From Celerinatantimonas sp046054165 (GTDB lineage Bacteria > Pseudomonadota > Gammaproteobacteria > Enterobacterales > Celerinatantimonadaceae), in contig NZ_JBFNXK010000006.1 of NCBI RefSeq assembly GCF_046054165.1, positions 1-64,000 on the forward strand: a stretch of DNA of 64,000 nucleotides, given 5' to 3'. Below the pieces are notes generated by a model. That model was not told where the DNA came from, did not search any database, and saw only the letters and a list, made by a program, of their open reading frames with translations. This document shows, piece by piece, positions 63,933 to 64,000 of this stretch (position 1 is the first letter of the stretch; each line of letters starts with the position of its first letter). Position numbers and translations under genes: made by a program.

Positions 63933-64000
63933 ATGAAAATCCTCCATGTGAATTTAGCTTCCGGATATAGCGGTGGCGAAAATCAAACTCTGCAATTGAT
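63933..64000 (+). CDS. Glycosyltransferase, truncated by window end
   Basis: ATG 63933, 6 bp after the waaE-like stop, opens a frame reading MKILHVNLASGYSGGENQTLQL at the window edge. GGEN near residue 15 is typical of GT4 transferase N-termini. Partial; family tentative. Confidence 0.6.
   Translation, partial: MKILHVNLASGYSGGENQTLQL

Overview
The window is chromosomal DNA from a facultatively anaerobic gammaproteobacterium. The block of aroE, hemF, tsaC, purE-purK, yrdD, smg, dprA, def, fmt, rsmB, trkA and trkH next to yrdA and an rRNA promoter is the order expected near Vibrionales/Aeromonadales/Enterobacterales. A small DUF683-type (nitrogenase-associated) protein hints at a diazotroph; I would guess a Celerinatantimonas-like organism, but that is inference. 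No phage, insertion sequence or CRISPR array is visible.

Layout. 1-370: an rRNA P1 promoter firing leftward out of the window. 372-4810: yrdA facing opgH-opgG (osmoregulated periplasmic glucans). 5207-8139: leftward aroE, maoP-like, hemF, tsaC. 8319-9937: purE-purK. 9947-12137: leftward yrdD, smg, dprA. 12345-18051: def-fmt-rsmB and trkA-trkH. 18048-25564: sirB2/nsrR, a DUF1820 protein with a degenerate Hpt-like partner, a pldB-like lipase, yigL, a TPP riboswitch with thiM and a phosphodiesterase, and a secreted phytase-like protein. 26198-28946: ogt, the DUF683 protein and an MFS carrier.

29237-37896 is a purine catabolic island. A strong RNA-like fold precedes xdhABC (xanthine to urate). 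Then come hpxO, a urate/xanthine permease, OHCU decarboxylase and hydroxyisourate hydrolase, which together take urate to allantoin. Next are a secreted DUF4432 protein with a perfect operator-like palindrome, and a nickel uptake locus (nikR, nikK-nikM-nikL-nikQ-nikO) with a candidate NikR site.

44107-50217 carries a RES/Xre toxin-antitoxin pair and the most interesting locus: lysR-apbE divergent from a two-gene flavoenzyme operon. Its layout matches the NADH:cinnamate reductase type (CrdA/CrdB) rather than fumarate reductase. It is followed by tetR/cupin, a BaiN-like flavoprotein, tetR with two glutathione transferases, rsmJ and a PAS-PAS-GGDEF-EAL protein. The right end (58534-64000) is a lipopolysaccharide core locus: glf, hldD, waaF, waaA, a waaE-like transferase and a truncated glycosyltransferase.

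Start codons were moved from the longest reading frame wherever a Shine-Dalgarno sequence and family length clearly favoured an internal start (tsaC, purE, dprA, hpxO, apbE, nikR, xdhB, xdhC, rsmJ and others).
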